From: Crotophaga sulcirostris
Lineage: Eukaryota > Chordata > Aves > Cuculiformes > Crotophagidae
Direction: 5' to 3'
NCBI GenBank assembly: GCA_013397455.1
Contig: VYZB01000271.1
Location: 886,906 to 950,905, forward strand
Length of the DNA: 64,000 nucleotides
The notes beneath the pieces are model-generated. The model saw only the letters and a list, made by a program, of their open reading frames with translations, did not search any database and was not told the DNA's origin. This document shows positions 12,870 to 25,696 of the stretch, in pieces. Position numbers and translations under genes: made by a program. Numbering within the stretch: the first letter of the stretch is position 1; each line of letters opens with the position of its first letter.

Positions 12870-13830
12870 ACACAGAATATTTGGGTTTCCAAAAAGCTTT
12901 TGACAAGATCTCTCACCAGAACTTTTAAAAGAAACTATATAGCTGTTGCATAAGTGGAAATCAGGTAAAAAAGTGAAAAGAAACAGAATGTATGCAGAAC
13001 AGAGATTACCAGGAGACTTCTGCAGTCCAGTGATGTTCAACGTAGTCACAAGTGACATGGAAAAAGAGGGCAAGCAGGGATGATGATGCAAAGATATTTG
13101 GGATGGTAGGGACAAAAGCTGTTATTGAATGATAGTTTTTAAGAGAGTGAGTGACTTGGCAGTAAAATGGCAGTGTGCATTAAGTGCTGCACAATGGTGG
13201 GGGAAGGCAGAACTCAATTATATCTTCACAGACAAAGTGTGGGCTTTGAACTTACAGAAGTGGTAGGTAGTTCCAAGGAAATATCAACTCAGTACTCTCA
13301 GCAGTTAAAGGAAATTCTTTGTTAAAATTATGTAGAAAGGAGCCTAAATAGAACAAAGAATACCATTGTGTACAAATTCTGCGGTCATCTACAGCTTTTG
13401 AATACTACATGCAGTTCTGGTTCTTCATCTCAGAGAGGAGATGCTAGAATTCTTAAAGGCTCAGAGAAGGTGGGAAAGGAAATCAGTAATAATTTCAGGT
13501 ATAACATGTATTAGAGGTCAAGTGAACTAGTACTTCTCATTCTGCAGAAAAATATGACAACGGGAGGCAGTTTTAGTGCAGATATGTTAGAGACCTACAA
13601 GGTCATAGATGCCATGGAAAAGATGAGTGTTGATGGTTTGCTATCCTTCCTGGTACCAGAATAAGGGAGCACAGAATGAAGATGGAGCCAGGTTCAAAAG
13701 AAAACAAAGACAGTGATTCTTAATGCAGCGTTCAATTAGATGTATGGAATGCACTGACAAAAACCCCATGGATGCTAAAAATTTGCCTGTGTTACTGCAG
13801 TTCTAGGAAACTACATCTAGCCCAAGAGAT
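12870..13830 (+). mobile_element. Ancient CR1-type LINE ORF2 fragment (decayed reverse transcriptase)
   Basis: The + strand follows the order of the CR1 ORF2 3' half. First comes an AAAGCTTTTGACAAGATCTC block (F-D-K-type). Next is a stretch at 13012-13068 that translates as GDFCSPVMFNVVTSDMEKE, comparable to the reverse-transcriptase S-x-L-G-P-V-L-F-N-x-x-x-x-D-L segment. After a frameshift there is a DDDAKIF remnant at about 13079-13099, corresponding to the catalytic ADD box. Further down are blocks like GCAGTTCTGGTTCTTCATCT and GGCTCAGAGAAGGTGGGAAA, also CR1-like, then the terminal-region wording near 13560-13800. Stops and frameshifts throughout show a dead copy. Boundaries are approximate. 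Confidence 0.72.
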
Positions 13831-15829
13831 TCCTAAGCTGAAAATGTGTCAAGAAACAGATTAGTAAGGAGGAATGTGTATGCTTGTCTTGTTCTTAATG
13901 TTCCTGAGACATCCATTTACAGTTCATTGTTAAACAAGATAGTGGGCAGGAGGTGTGCTGCCTTATAGTAGTGCTCTCGCAGTCTGTGAAGCTGCATGTC
14001 CCAGCAGTTGGATTCAAATACCTTCATCCTAAAATTACAGCTCATTTCCAAGCTGGGGATATTTGTCTTCAGACTGAGGTAATAACCTGTACCAGATACA
14101 GTATATTTTATGGTTTCTTCTATGAATCCTAAATTGCTGATATAATTGAAGGTAGCATTTTTTATCGTTACTGTTTAAGATGTTCAGATCCCTGCTGTTT
14201 AGGCTTCCGTGATTGGATATGCAACTAGCCTGTGTGCCTTCCCTTTCATATAGTCTTTTCAATAGTTTGAAAACCTGCTGCTGAATCTCAAGATGTATTT
14301 TAAAGTAATAAAAATCCATCACTGAGGTTTGACATAAGAAAATGAAACATCTCCACCAGATGGCACACCTGCATAAACACATTGGGGAAGAAGATTCTGC
14401 TCTTGGCTTAGTTTCTTAATAATCAGCACTTCAATTTTCAAGATTAGTTTTATGGCAGACTGAGACTTTTAAATTTGTAGCTTCTGTGTTTTGATTTTAT
14501 TTGCTACCAGAAAATAAAAAAAATAGGATCTTCTTGTCAGAAAGCAGAAATGTAGGGTGTTTGAGTGACTCTGAAAATACTGATAAGCTGAAGTGCTTCC
14601 CCTTCAATGTCTTTCTGACTTCTGATCATCAGTGATGTAATTTAGTCAGTTGTATCTCATCTGCAGAAACTCAGAACTGGGGTTTTTTTGTAGTCTCTTG
14701 ACTGGTCCCAAATCTATCATTTTCATTTCTCTTAATGAAATGCTGGTGTGCTTCCAGGGAGAATCTTCTGTTCCACCTGCTTTCTTATTCTCTTCCTTTA
14801 TTGCCTCTGTTGGGGCTATACCCTTTAGCTGTGCACTAGCGTGACGACCACTGGGTAGCTCACTTTCATCACAGATCTTCTGGGAGAGTTCTTTAGCAGT
14901 CATCATGTAGAAATCTAGTGATCTAGCAGATGCTTACATCTACATTTCTGAACATAGTTTCAGATATCATAGTTATTGTTATTTCCAAAATTAAATAACA
15001 TTTTACCAACCATCAGGGTGAAAACGTTTGCAAGCTGCTTTGATGTCAAGGGAGGAGCAATGGGAGCTCACTTATCAACTGACTTTTTAAGAAGAAATAG
15101 AGAGCTGTCTCTGAGTCAACCAGAAGCCCAGTTTATCTCTATTAAAATTTGTTTACACAGTACATTAAAAAATTGCAGAAGGATAGTTTTATGTCTCTCT
15201 TTAAAGGAAAGGATGGGAAGACAAGAAATTTCATGAGGCAGGAGTTTTAACCCAGACCATATCTGTTTACATGGAAAACCATAATCTTAATAAAGGAAAA
15301 CGCCTTTTTAACAGACCTGAGTACAGGATCCTACTTAACCAAGAACAGTAGGAAGAAGAATCAGCTGAAAGACATAAACAGTAGTAGATTGCCACTGAAA
15401 CATTATTACATTGAGAAGCTATGAAAATTAATTAATTGCTCACACTGTACTGTGAACTAATATTAACTGCTACTGTACCTGGCCGAGAGAGAGCAAATTC
15501 CTGCCAATACGAGGAGTCTTACCAGCTATCTGACACACACTTTGAGAAGATCTGCAGAGTTATTGAGAGAAGTCACATCACAGAATAATGTGAAAACTGG
15601 GATGTTTGTGTCCAAACAAATGCCAGTGCTTCTTGTTTATTTCAAAGGAGTGTTTGAGGTGTTCACATTGGAATGGATGTATACTAATAAGCAGAAAGTA
15701 CTTCTTAACTTACTGGGCTGTGGAATTGAAAATGAGGAAGCTTTTTTAAAACTACATTTAAAATGTGACACAGTTGATGGATTTATTTATTTGCTCAGCA
15801 GAAGCAAATGTGTGTTAGAATGAAATCAG

Positions 15830-15842
15830 TATATATATATAT
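15830..15842. repeat. Short (AT)n microsatellite
   Basis: A run of alternating T and A, 13 bases long, within intron B-C. It is small and probably only of marker interest. Confidence 0.9.
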
Positions 15843-17739
15843 GCTTGCTTATGCCTCATTTCTTTACTCCCTCCTCTACTGCCAAATTGGTTGTGTCTCT
15901 TCAAACAACTAAAACCATTTATGGAATGCAATTTCTTATCTGATTTTAGTTCCTAATCGTTGTCAGTTGTTACAGAAGAAAGACAGACCCCAGAATTAGT
16001 CTTTGGCAGGTAAAAAGCCTTTTTAGATCACCTTTAAGATTAAGCCACCTTAATATTATGAGACCCCTGGCTTCCTGCTGCAGCTGATAGATTGCATCAG
16101 TAGTTCTTATTAGCTTATGGTTTGTGGATTTATAAAACCATTTGCACTAAGGAGGTCCTGATTCAAATGCTTTCTGAGCTCTGCATTGGTATTACACTAA
16201 TATCAATAAGAAAGACAGGGTTTAGCCTGCTTTGATAGACGTGGCATGTACACCTTTTTCTGTTTGAGAGGGCTGAGTCTGATTCCCGAGTGGGATTGTG
16301 AAAGGCTCTTAGTTTTTCTCTGTAGAAACAAGAGTTTTGGAAGATGTCTGTGACAGATATTTTGTTCTTTTTAGTATCTGTTAAAAGATCTGTGAGGGGA
16401 TAATAATTCCAAATACTGCCTTATTTGGTTTTGATGTTGCTCTCTGAATTATTTCATGTGGCAAGAGGGAATTCTAAGGGAAAGGCCTTTCTCACCTGGG
16501 AGCAGCCAATCTGTTGCTCCCTCTCTCCACTGTGCGTTAACTGGTTGGTCCCTGCTGGCACTTAGCTCATTTTGTAAATGCTGGTGGGCTTGTGATGGAT
16601 TTATAGTATTAATTGGAATTCTCTGGGAACTGATCTGAACATACTTATTTAGTACCCAGTCTGTTTAGTTAGCCCATTGCAGGTGTGTCCCTGATGGGAC
16701 TCTGGTTGCAGTGTTCTCTGGTGTCCATCAGAGCAGGTTTTTAAAAGCAAAGGAAAATGTTTTCACAAAGTTAGAGTGTTATTTACATCTACTTAGTATG
16801 TTCTAATCCAAAGGCCACATGTATTTCACTGTTAAAGCAATCTGCAGGTAGCAAAGTGTACTTGTTTATCCTTTAATACAAGCAAGGAAAGGAAGGTAAT
16901 GACAGATCGCTGTTTGCCTGAAGGGAGTTAGCAGGATTGCAGGGAAAAAATGTAACCCCATAAGGTAGTACTTCTGCCAGTCTCTCCTCATTCAAGAAGG
17001 AATCAGTTTTTTTCACGTTGTTTTTTTTTTAAACTCACCTATTTTTTCTAAACCGTGTAAAGGGACACTTGAGATAGTATGGGAAGTGGAACCACTATTA
17101 ATCTAAAAAAGGACTGCAGCACAAAAAGAGCGAAGTTAGGAAATGAAAAATTATTTCCTGAAAATCTTATCTCCTGTTGGGGAGAAGATGGGAATGTAGC
17201 ATGAAGTTTGTTTTAGCCTAGAGCTAAATGCCTTTAACAATACAGTTCTTTCTTGTTTTCCTTATGGTATATCAGTGCATTCACAAGATAAACTCACCTT
17301 GTAGGTTTTCTTGGTGCAGTAGGCTATGGTCCAGTTAGGCCAGTTATAAGATACTACACCAAACTACTGATCGCTGGAAAGAAATCAGATAATCTCTGAA
17401 GCTGGAACTATTTGTGCAAAATTTAGTTTCCAGACAACTATGTGAACCTAGAAGAACCGAAGTGTAAATAAAATAACATTCAATTAAACTTTTAAAAAAG
17501 ATAAAAACCTGCTTTATGATTGTGTGGGCAGTAGATTTTATCCTCAGGGAGCTGCTAGAGCACTCTTATACGAATTCAGATAAATAAATTGAGAAAATAA
17601 TCTCTGTAGGAATTCATCATCATTTTTCAGATAGCTTTCATTTCAAAAGCTAAAGGTGGTGTGCGAAGCTGCAGACTGAGATTTTTCACATCTAGCAGTG
17701 TTTGGAGCTGTGTCAAGATGTAGCCTGGTGTTTTCCATT

Positions 17740-18010
17740 GTGCACCTGGAGCGATCAGAGTGTGCGCGTGTGCCACCACGTATGTATTAATGGTGCTGCA
17801 GGAGCTCCTGCCATGCAGCATCGTGCTGGGCTGTGCGCTGCCTCATGAGGATGCAGCCCAGCTCCCTGTTTTGGGCTGGGCAGGAGCTGCTGCAGACACT
17901 TCCAGTTCTCTCCAGGCAGAGGCTGCATCAGGAAGAATTGGGGCTGTGTGTCTGGCTGGCATCTGGCCACCCTCGACAGGAGCGCATGGGAGGAGTAACC
18001 ACTCCTTCCG
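17740..18010. other. GC-rich intronic patch with a 14-bp palindrome
   Basis: This patch is visibly richer in G and C than its surroundings and has many CTGCAG and CAGGAG/CTCCTG words. It includes the perfect palindrome GCAGGAGCTCCTGC at 17798-17811. Overlapping open frames occur in several frames on both strands here, as expected where stop codons are rare. I see no protein family, CpG island or splice pair. It may be an old repeat remnant or a regulatory patch; the sequence does not decide. Confidence 0.5.
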
Positions 18011-20441
18011 TACAGGAACTGTACAGAATCCAGCACTCTGCCCAGTCACACTAATCCTTCCTTGCATACATTCATGGTACAGCCAAGAAATCATGGGTTT
18101 AAAGGTGGAAGTGCTGAAAAACATTGATGTTACTATTTCGAAGCTTTTTTTTCTAGAGATGAAATGTGGCCTATAAATATTAGCAGAGAACTTTTTCATT
18201 TAGCTTAATATATTTAATAAACCTGCTAAAAATATTTAGCTCATGCTGAAAAGAAACCCGTAATTCATCCAATACTTCATCTTAATTCTGTTTATATATT
18301 TCCTATACAAACCTTTAATATGAATATCCCTCATTTTCCCATTTGCAGTGCAAAAGGATCAGATAATGTATTTGTATTTGCTGAACATACTATTTATTAA
18401 AGTTTACATTATGGTGGTGTTCCAAGACCAATCAGTTCCTTGTGTCCCTTGTGATATTTCTTCCACATTCTGAATTATCTATTTGTGAGCAGTGCTAAAA
18501 CCTTAATTAGTGAGATGTAAATAACTTTAGATAAAAAGGCATTAACTTTAAATTTCTCATTTATTTAGCTCACTAAATTTTCAGTTATTTATCATTCCTG
18601 TTATGGCATAGTAAGCACTGGAGGAATGCAAATTCAGGGACAGAAGGAACATTAAATAATTATCTTAAAATGTTGGGAATCAGTCTCAACAGTATTTCCA
18701 CATAGGCTCTGGATCAGGTGTTGATACCATGCTCTGTTAATCTACTGTGCATACACGGTATACAAGGAGTACAATATGTACAGAAAGTTCTCTCTTTCCC
18801 AATCCATTTTATATCAATGATAAGTTCTATATCCGAACACAAGTCAACTTGCGTAGATTTCTATTCCTTTGAAACAGTCCTGAAGTTATTTTTATTTCCC
18901 TAACACTGCCAAGAACTTGGTATAAAGGGTATTAAATTAAACTAATTTCCCCAAGGTTCCCTCAGTGGGAGGAGTGCGAGTTTATTTCCCTTCTCTTGCC
19001 ATGTGATCCCATAGCATACATTACCTTTCCTTTGGCAGACGACCAACATGCTGTAGGATATGAGGATGTGAGAGGTAATTCTTTAATGTGGCAGAGCTGA
19101 AAATTTATTCTTCGTGTTTCTTACCATGTGATGCTGAAAACACACTTAGAAAATTTGGATTTTGATAAAACTGTCCAGAAAGACTCTTAGAAGTAATGGA
19201 AAGCTGGAGACTTTTCCTTGAGAGCTAGCATGTTGTACAGTATTGGGTTTTTTTAACAGAGGACAGAATCCAAATGTGATGTTTAACTTACATAGCTTCT
19301 TTATGGACTGAAGAGAAAGAAAGAGAATTTGTCACCAGCAGTAATGATGCAATATGGTTATTTTCTATTTGAATCCATGTGGGTAGTGGTTTGGTAAACC
19401 ATACACATCTTGTGTGCTGATGCCTGATGTAGATTAAAAAAGTCCCTTTCTTTAGCCTCTGTGGTTAATCCTGATTGAATTCCATTCCTCTGATGTTAAG
19501 TGAGGCAAATGGAAAGCCATCCCACTGTCTTCTGTCAGATGAAGTTACAGTGTGGTGGGATTTCAGTGTTTCGTATATGCTTTAATCATGGAATATGCAT
19601 AGGTGTTTCAAAGAGAGAAAGTCTTTGGTTTTGCTTAGTGTACTAGGATCTAGCCAAGGCAGTAGCCGTTCTGAGTCGCGTTCTGTGGGATACCTGCAAT
19701 AATCTGCTTCTGGATCACCTTCCAGGACTGCAGCCTTCGTTGGTGCTGCAGCCCACGCCTTATGCTCAGCAGAGTCAGTGCTCATCTCATTTACTGACCC
19801 AGTCTGGCAGGTATTTGTGTGTTGGCTTTTAATTCTCTTTCCTGTTTTAGCCTGTGGCTTACTGAGTTGGACAGAGATTTCCTCCAGCCTCATTTTCCAA
19901 AGAGGAAATAGCAGTGCTGAAAATCTCATCAGGACTTAATCTCCCTGTATTTTTCTTGTCATACGAAAACCCTGGCTGAATATTAGTGGATTCAGCTGAC
20001 CGGGTGATAAGGGGTCCAGGACTCAGAATTCTGCAAGTCATTTGTGTTTGTTCTTTAAAAATATGTGTGTGTTTTCTGAATCTTCAAAGTTTTTAACAAA
20101 GCTCTTAATGCTTTCAAAGAAAAGGTACTGTATACCTGTTGCCTACTGGTGAAGTGGAAACTATTCTTGTCCCCAGTGAATATTTTGACACACTTGACTG
20201 TTGTGGTAAATTCCCCAGCCATTCAGTCTCCTTTTTCACCTCTTGGAGACTAGTTAATTTTCTCTTTGCCATTACTCTGTGGTCACTTTGTGAATGCTTT
20301 CTAACCCTTTACACTCATGATCTGCCATTTTATGATAAGCATTGATACCCTTCCCCTCTCTTTTCCTTCCTGTAGAGCTGTGTTTGCTTCTAGTCACAAC
20401 AGTAGTTCTCTTCCTCATCCTGCTCAATTCCCAGTACAGAC

Positions 20442-20645
20442 TGCTCAATAGATCAAACCAAAGGTCCACCCCCAATGCTGATAAGAGTAGCCAGTAGCAG
20501 ATATTAAAGCAGTGGTTGACAAATGTATGGCAAGTACTGAATGATATTTCCTCCCTGCTTCTCTCAGTCTCCCGTTAGAGGACTCTGTAGCACTGGTATC
20601 ACCTGCCTTGAGGCATCTACAAATGTAGAAGTCTACATCTGAGCT
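20442..20645 (+). repeat. Ancient sauropsid dispersed repeat (probably CR1-related)
   Basis: The words GATCAAACCAAAGGTCCACC, then AGTAGCCAGTAGCAGATATT, then GGCAAGTACTGAATGATATT appear in the order of a repeat family that is common in reptile and bird genomes ('...accaaaggtcca... gtggccagtagcagatgctta... gcaagta...'). The family name is recalled, not searched. The copy is strongly diverged and its ends are approximate. Confidence 0.45.
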
Positions 20646-21459
20646 GGTTACTGACTTCACGTTCAGGGCAGAGATAGGTACATTATGAGTATGCTTTTAT
20701 TGTTTTATTTTAGAGCTTAGGGTGAGATCAATGATGCATTGGAACTGCATATTTCTCCTCACTGCCTAACAGGAGAGCATAGGCGAATAGCCCAGATGTA
20801 GATGTGTGAAACTGGACTGAACCCTAACCCATATGTGTCTGCATCTTTCCCACCTCTGCATGTTGACTTCATTACTAACCCTCATTAATAAAATGCCCTT
20901 TCTGAGGTAGTCTGCAAAGTCACTACTTTTCACTTATTCACGTAACCCTAAAGTGCCATTTCTTTTATGATGCCTATAAGAAATTAGCCAAGGAGTCTGC
21001 TGTTCTGTTTCCCTTACTCATCTCGAGCAAACTGCTCAGCTAAGTGACTGGAAAGGGCTGAAGAAAAGGGGAGTGAATCCATGTTGAAAATGAAGCTGGC
21101 AAAAACTACCAGCATAAACTGTGGAGGGAGAATAGGAAAATTTGCTCTATTGAAAAGCAAAAGAAACAAACATGTGGCTAATGAAGAAGCACCTTTGTGG
21201 CTGTACTGCTCACGCTATTTCTATGCTATTTCCCTGGAAAAGCAAATAGTGTGTTAATGACGTTTCACTAAGCTGACTGTATCTTCTTGCTGTATTGCAT
21301 GTGTGAGATGCTGTTCAGTGTATGTGATAATGATACTTCTACACAGATTTTCATGATTGCTTTATTGAAATTAACAGAGTTTCATTGCAAAGATGGAAGT
21401 TTATGTGATCAGGAGGGGTTTTACTTTAACTGCTCTTTGTTTTCTGTTTGATGTTGAAG

Positions 21460-21586
21460 GTTACAGCGATTAGCGAAAGACCTTTCGAAGCACCTCCAAA
21501 TGCAGGATAGCGGTTCATTGGGGAACAACAAGTTTTCTGCTCTGGACAGGACTTTAGGAGAGATCTCTCGTATTCTGGAAAAAGAG
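21460..21586 (+). CDS. SCAPER: SCAPER coding exon C
   Basis: The first G completes a lysine codon from exon B. The exon then encodes 42 residues that begin LQRLAKDLSKHLQMQDSGS and end LGEISRILEKE, and it stops on a codon boundary. The human protein has the same LQRLAKDL, DSGS, SALDRTLGEI and RILEKE blocks. The segment looks amphipathic and helical at both ends, with a polar middle (NNK). The donor is AG|GTATTG. The acceptor is GATGTTGAAG|G, where A at position -3 is an uncommon choice. At 127 nt, skipping would shift the frame, so a weak acceptor here would matter. Confidence 0.95.
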
Positions 21587-22204
21587 GTATTGTGACTGTT
21601 ACTGTATAACTTAACGATTAACCTATAAACCTTATTGCCCTCAGATACTCTCAGCTTGGATTTGAGAATGTTTTAAATGTGTATTGACCTCTGTGTAACC
21701 AGCAGTGTCTGCTATTAATTACGCTTTTCTCTGATGATTGCAGCAGTGGATACTGTTATTTAGACGTCAGATTTTATATAGGAAGATTTGAAGAAGCGCT
21801 GGAAACATGTTTGACTGATGCTAGATCATCTGGGTAACAGCAAGCTCTACTTCCACTGTATTTTCATTAGGCTTTTGGATTTTTACGTGGGCCATTTCAG
21901 TCATCAGTTTATAGTGCATACCAACAAACAGATTTTACAATAGGGACCAAAACAATAAGCAGAGAACAGAGGAAAGGATTGCAACCAGCTTTGCTGTTGC
22001 AGACACCATATTGTGGTGGAATAGCTGAGTTTTGAATGAGCACAAATCTAATGGGTTTTCCCAGAATACAAAAAAGCCTGTGTGTTTTGGGAAGGCCTTT
22101 GATGGAGGGTGAAGGTATGATGTACATACATGTGGAATATTTCTGGTTTTAATTTTTTGAAGTGCTATATTTGTAGAGCATGTTTTGGTTTATGGTAAGT
22201 GTTG

Positions 22205-23430
22205 TTTTCTTCTCATTGACAGCATGGCATTTGCATTTTTTTTACTGTTCCATCACGGTCAGTCTGCCGCCACAGTGCTTTATGTCTTGTAATGTGTTTT
22301 TTTTGCTCCATTAGGACCGCTTTATTTGGGTTTTCTGCTGGAGCATTATGTTTTGTTCTCTCTCTAACCATTAGAAAGTACTTCTCTTTCGAATCTGTAA
22401 TCGAGAAATCATGAAAATTAGTTCTGAGAGGAAACAAATTAATGAAATCTGAGGAGAGGGTTGCATCATTGTGGTTCAGAGTTGGTGTCTGCAAAGATGA
22501 GAGCTCTGTTTGATGCATTTCACAGCTTGGTCAACATTGAACACAATTGCTAATAGCATATGCTTTTAAATACTAATGGCTGCCTGGGATGTGTAGGGTT
22601 CTGCAATGTATTCTTTTGGTTGCTTTGAGCTGCTGAGCAAGTTCAGGAGCATTTTTGAAGGAGTTGTGACATTTTCAAGTTTTGCAGTGTTAACAAATTT
22701 ATTTTTTAATAATTATTTATTTCAAAATACAGAAATTGTGGTTTTGCATGAAAACAATAGAAAGATGTATCTGTTTAAAATTTATCTAAATAATTATTGG
22801 AAAGAGCGGTGTTGTATCCAACCTCTTGTCAGTAGATCTGTTCTGAGATTTCTGTAAATGAGGCAAGATTTGCAACTCAATGTTAATCAGCAGTTGTTAT
22901 GTTTTACTGCTTGTCGAGTCTGCCGTGCGGAAGTAAAAGATAAATTTAATAGCATTAATTGGCATGCATTAATTTGTTGTTGATTGGGATTTTCCCCCCA
23001 AAACATTACCACTGAAGAAGTGTTATTATAGCTGAGTGTCCCAGTCGATAAGGTCAAGAAGGACTGATTCCAATAGCTGTCACTGTGTTCACGGCACAGA
23101 TTGGACAGAGTCATTTATAGAAGCGGGTAGTAATTCTCTTGTTAACTTGGGAGTCAAGACATCAGCAAACACAGCTTACATGTCAGTGGGCGGTGAAAAG
23201 AGCCTTGATGGTGTCAATCATCGGCTGAGAGGAGGGGACTGACACTGTTAATTGAATTTCCCTGGAGAGCATAAAAATATACCATAATGGGGGGGGAGGA
23301 ATGAGGGAGTGGGAACCACACAAGCTGTCAGTGTGTGTGAGCTGATAACATTGATTTACCCTTGCTAATGGCCTGGGTTGAATAAAGAATTGCCCTGAGG
23401 GAGGACAGAGTTCACTACAATAGATCCCTG
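22205..23430. promoter_or_regulatory. Candidate intronic regulatory region (motif-based only)
   Basis: This is a repeat-free stretch with several intact developmental factor motifs. TGACAG (MEIS/TGIF type) lies at 22217-22222 and is followed 6 bp later by a perfect POU octamer ATTTGCAT at 22229-22236. TGTCAATCA at 23212-23220 is the reverse complement of the PBX-MEIS/PREP composite TGATTGACA. Short motifs also occur by chance, so this is inference. Conservation across birds and mammals would be the deciding evidence. Confidence 0.25.
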
Positions 23431-25696
23431 CCACTTACTAGAAATTCTTCAGGCTCAGAAGTCATGCAAAAGTACTACAAAATAAAATTGATCCAGAAAA
23501 CCCTCTTTTCAGTCATACTGTGAAACACTGAGTTTTTCTTTTGTTAGTAGTTTATACTGACTGAAAAGTTCTATACACTCTCACCGGGAAAATAAAGATT
23601 TGTTTTACAAACCATGAAATAAAATGCTGGGCTGCTGTTGGTAACAGTAAATAAGGAAAATAAACACCATGAAGTTTCTCAACAGAAGGAAGGGTTATTC
23701 AGTTCATTAGAAATTCCATGACTGTGCTAAAACAGCATTAAAGGGTGGGAGTGTGTTCCTTATGCAAACCCGAATCACAGAAAAGCCACATAGAAAGGAC
23801 TGGCAGCCTCGGTCTCACTGGGGTTTGCCTTCAGGTAGAATCCAATCAGACTACAGTTCCTTTTGGACTTTGTCTTCATCTGCTGTGTTTCACAGTAATG
23901 AATGAGGCTTTTTCTCCTTTCTGAACTTCTTTTATAATGTGAGAACATTCTAGGATGAGGCATGCCTGCATGATCGTTGTGGTCAAACTTGGCTTTTGGT
24001 TTACATGCTTTCCTGGTCTGCTGGCCATGAGCAAATTCTGCATATGGGGCCAAGTGATTTCACCAATACAGCAAGAAGAGTTTGTTTAATGTAAATGAAG
24101 AGGTTCTGTATCAGCATGCCCTCTAGATACTGAGACTTGAGAGATCTGTGTCTCAGGCAAAGATACACCTCAGCCACTGTGTTTTTCGAAGTCCTGTCTT
24201 TTTATTGCAGCACCGTGCCTGTTTCTCCATCACAGAGAATTCCTAGGCTGCTGCCAGCTCCCCATGTGACACTGTAAAAATCTACAGCTTTCCCTTTGAA
24301 TCTAACACATGAATTGAGTGCTTGTAAGTGAAAGAGGAGTTGCTTTACTTTGCCTCGCTTCAAGTGTTTGTTGGGTCTCCACATACTTCATGGTATCTCC
24401 ATGCTGGCTTGCTTGGGTGAAGCTCTATCTCTGCACCCTATCCCAGAGAAGTATTTGCAAGTAAGCAAGTTGAAGTGCAGGTTTTGAGGACCTGACAAGG
24501 AGTATGGCTATTAATTCCATACAGCCTGTGGTTCACATGTACTTTAATTAAATAAACATAAAAGATGCTATAAAGTCATAAACCATGATGCTGTTCCACT
24601 TTTAAATAGATTCGTCCCCCCGAGGTCGTGTGTCCTTGCTTCTGCTAGTAACACCAAGCAGGAGACACAAATCCGGATGGTGCTGTGTACACCTGGTGTG
24701 CTGTCCCTAGGCTGTATCCACAACAGGTACTGCCAGGCTGCTCATCTGGGTGTGCTCCAGGTTATTGGAAGGCAGCCCTTGAAATTCGTGCAGAGTCTCT
24801 CATCCTTTCTGGCAGGAATCCTGGAATGAATTTGTATTCACTTTCACCTCTACTTTGTTTAAAAGCATATTGAAAAACCAAACACACACAACAGCAAAAT
24901 GCATACAAATGTTACCAAAAAGCCCTGGCCTGATGTTGGCAGATTGTCATATGGGACTCCTCAAGCTCTCGTAATAAGATCTGATAACGCTTGGTTTAAG
25001 ATCTCCTGATAATGGGCCTTTGATGCTAACAGAAAAACTCATGTACCCTCTTAAAGAAGGCAGAGCTGGTGTTTGCTGCAGGGCTAAAGCAGCTTCTCTG
25101 CCAGAGTTCTTTTGCTTTTGTACATATTCATTCTTTGAGGGACAGATTTTATACACCCATTACCAAGGGCAGCAGCATGTTTCAATGATGTGCGAGGAAT
25201 CTCACATTAATGTCTCAAGTTCGACTTTACTAAGCAGAAATGTCCTGTAATTGGGAACACTTTCAGAAATCGATATATTTAAAGCTTTGTATCCTATGAA
25301 TGTGAGTGCAGGTACAGTTCTAAGTTGCTTATGCTTATATCATGTATTTCCTTCAGTGTATAGAGGTGAGATTTACTGGTAAAAACACCAAACCACTTTC
25401 TTGCATGGAGTGAAGTGCATGTGTTTCTATGGTTGACCCGGGTCAGCGGTTACTGCCTCGCACATGATCATCCTTAGGCTCACTCACTTGACCATCAGTT
25501 CCCTAAAGTGCCTCCTTTTTAGGGTTTTTGAGAGGTAAAAGTTTTCAAATGTTTAAAGTATTCTCAGTGATTTTGTTAGGTGCAGGCTCGGCAGAGACGG
25601 CAGACAGCGTTGTTCTCAGGAACATGGTACGGCGATGCCCTCACTGAGGAGGCTGCTGACAAGCAGCCAGGGGCTGCAGCCTCTCACCTGACTCGG

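Larger units (their letters stand above)
12294..21459 (+). other. SCAPER: SCAPER intron between exons B and C (9.2 kb)
   Basis: The donor is GTAAGC. The acceptor is an uncommon AAG after a pyrimidine-rich stretch. The intron holds an old CR1 reverse-transcriptase fragment (12870-13830), a short AT dinucleotide run (15830-15842), a GC-rich patch (about 17740-18010) and an ancient dispersed repeat (20442-20645). The remainder looks unique and non-coding. Open frames near 14.0-15.8 kb and 19.6-20.0 kb show no family features and no paired splice sites. Confidence 0.85.

Noticed and set aside
17755..18199. Several overlapping frames in a GC-rich patch as coding
   Set aside because: Same reason: multiple frames are open at once and none resembles a protein family.
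20820..20831. Telomere-like AACCCTAACCC
   Set aside because: Less than two units, with no array around it.
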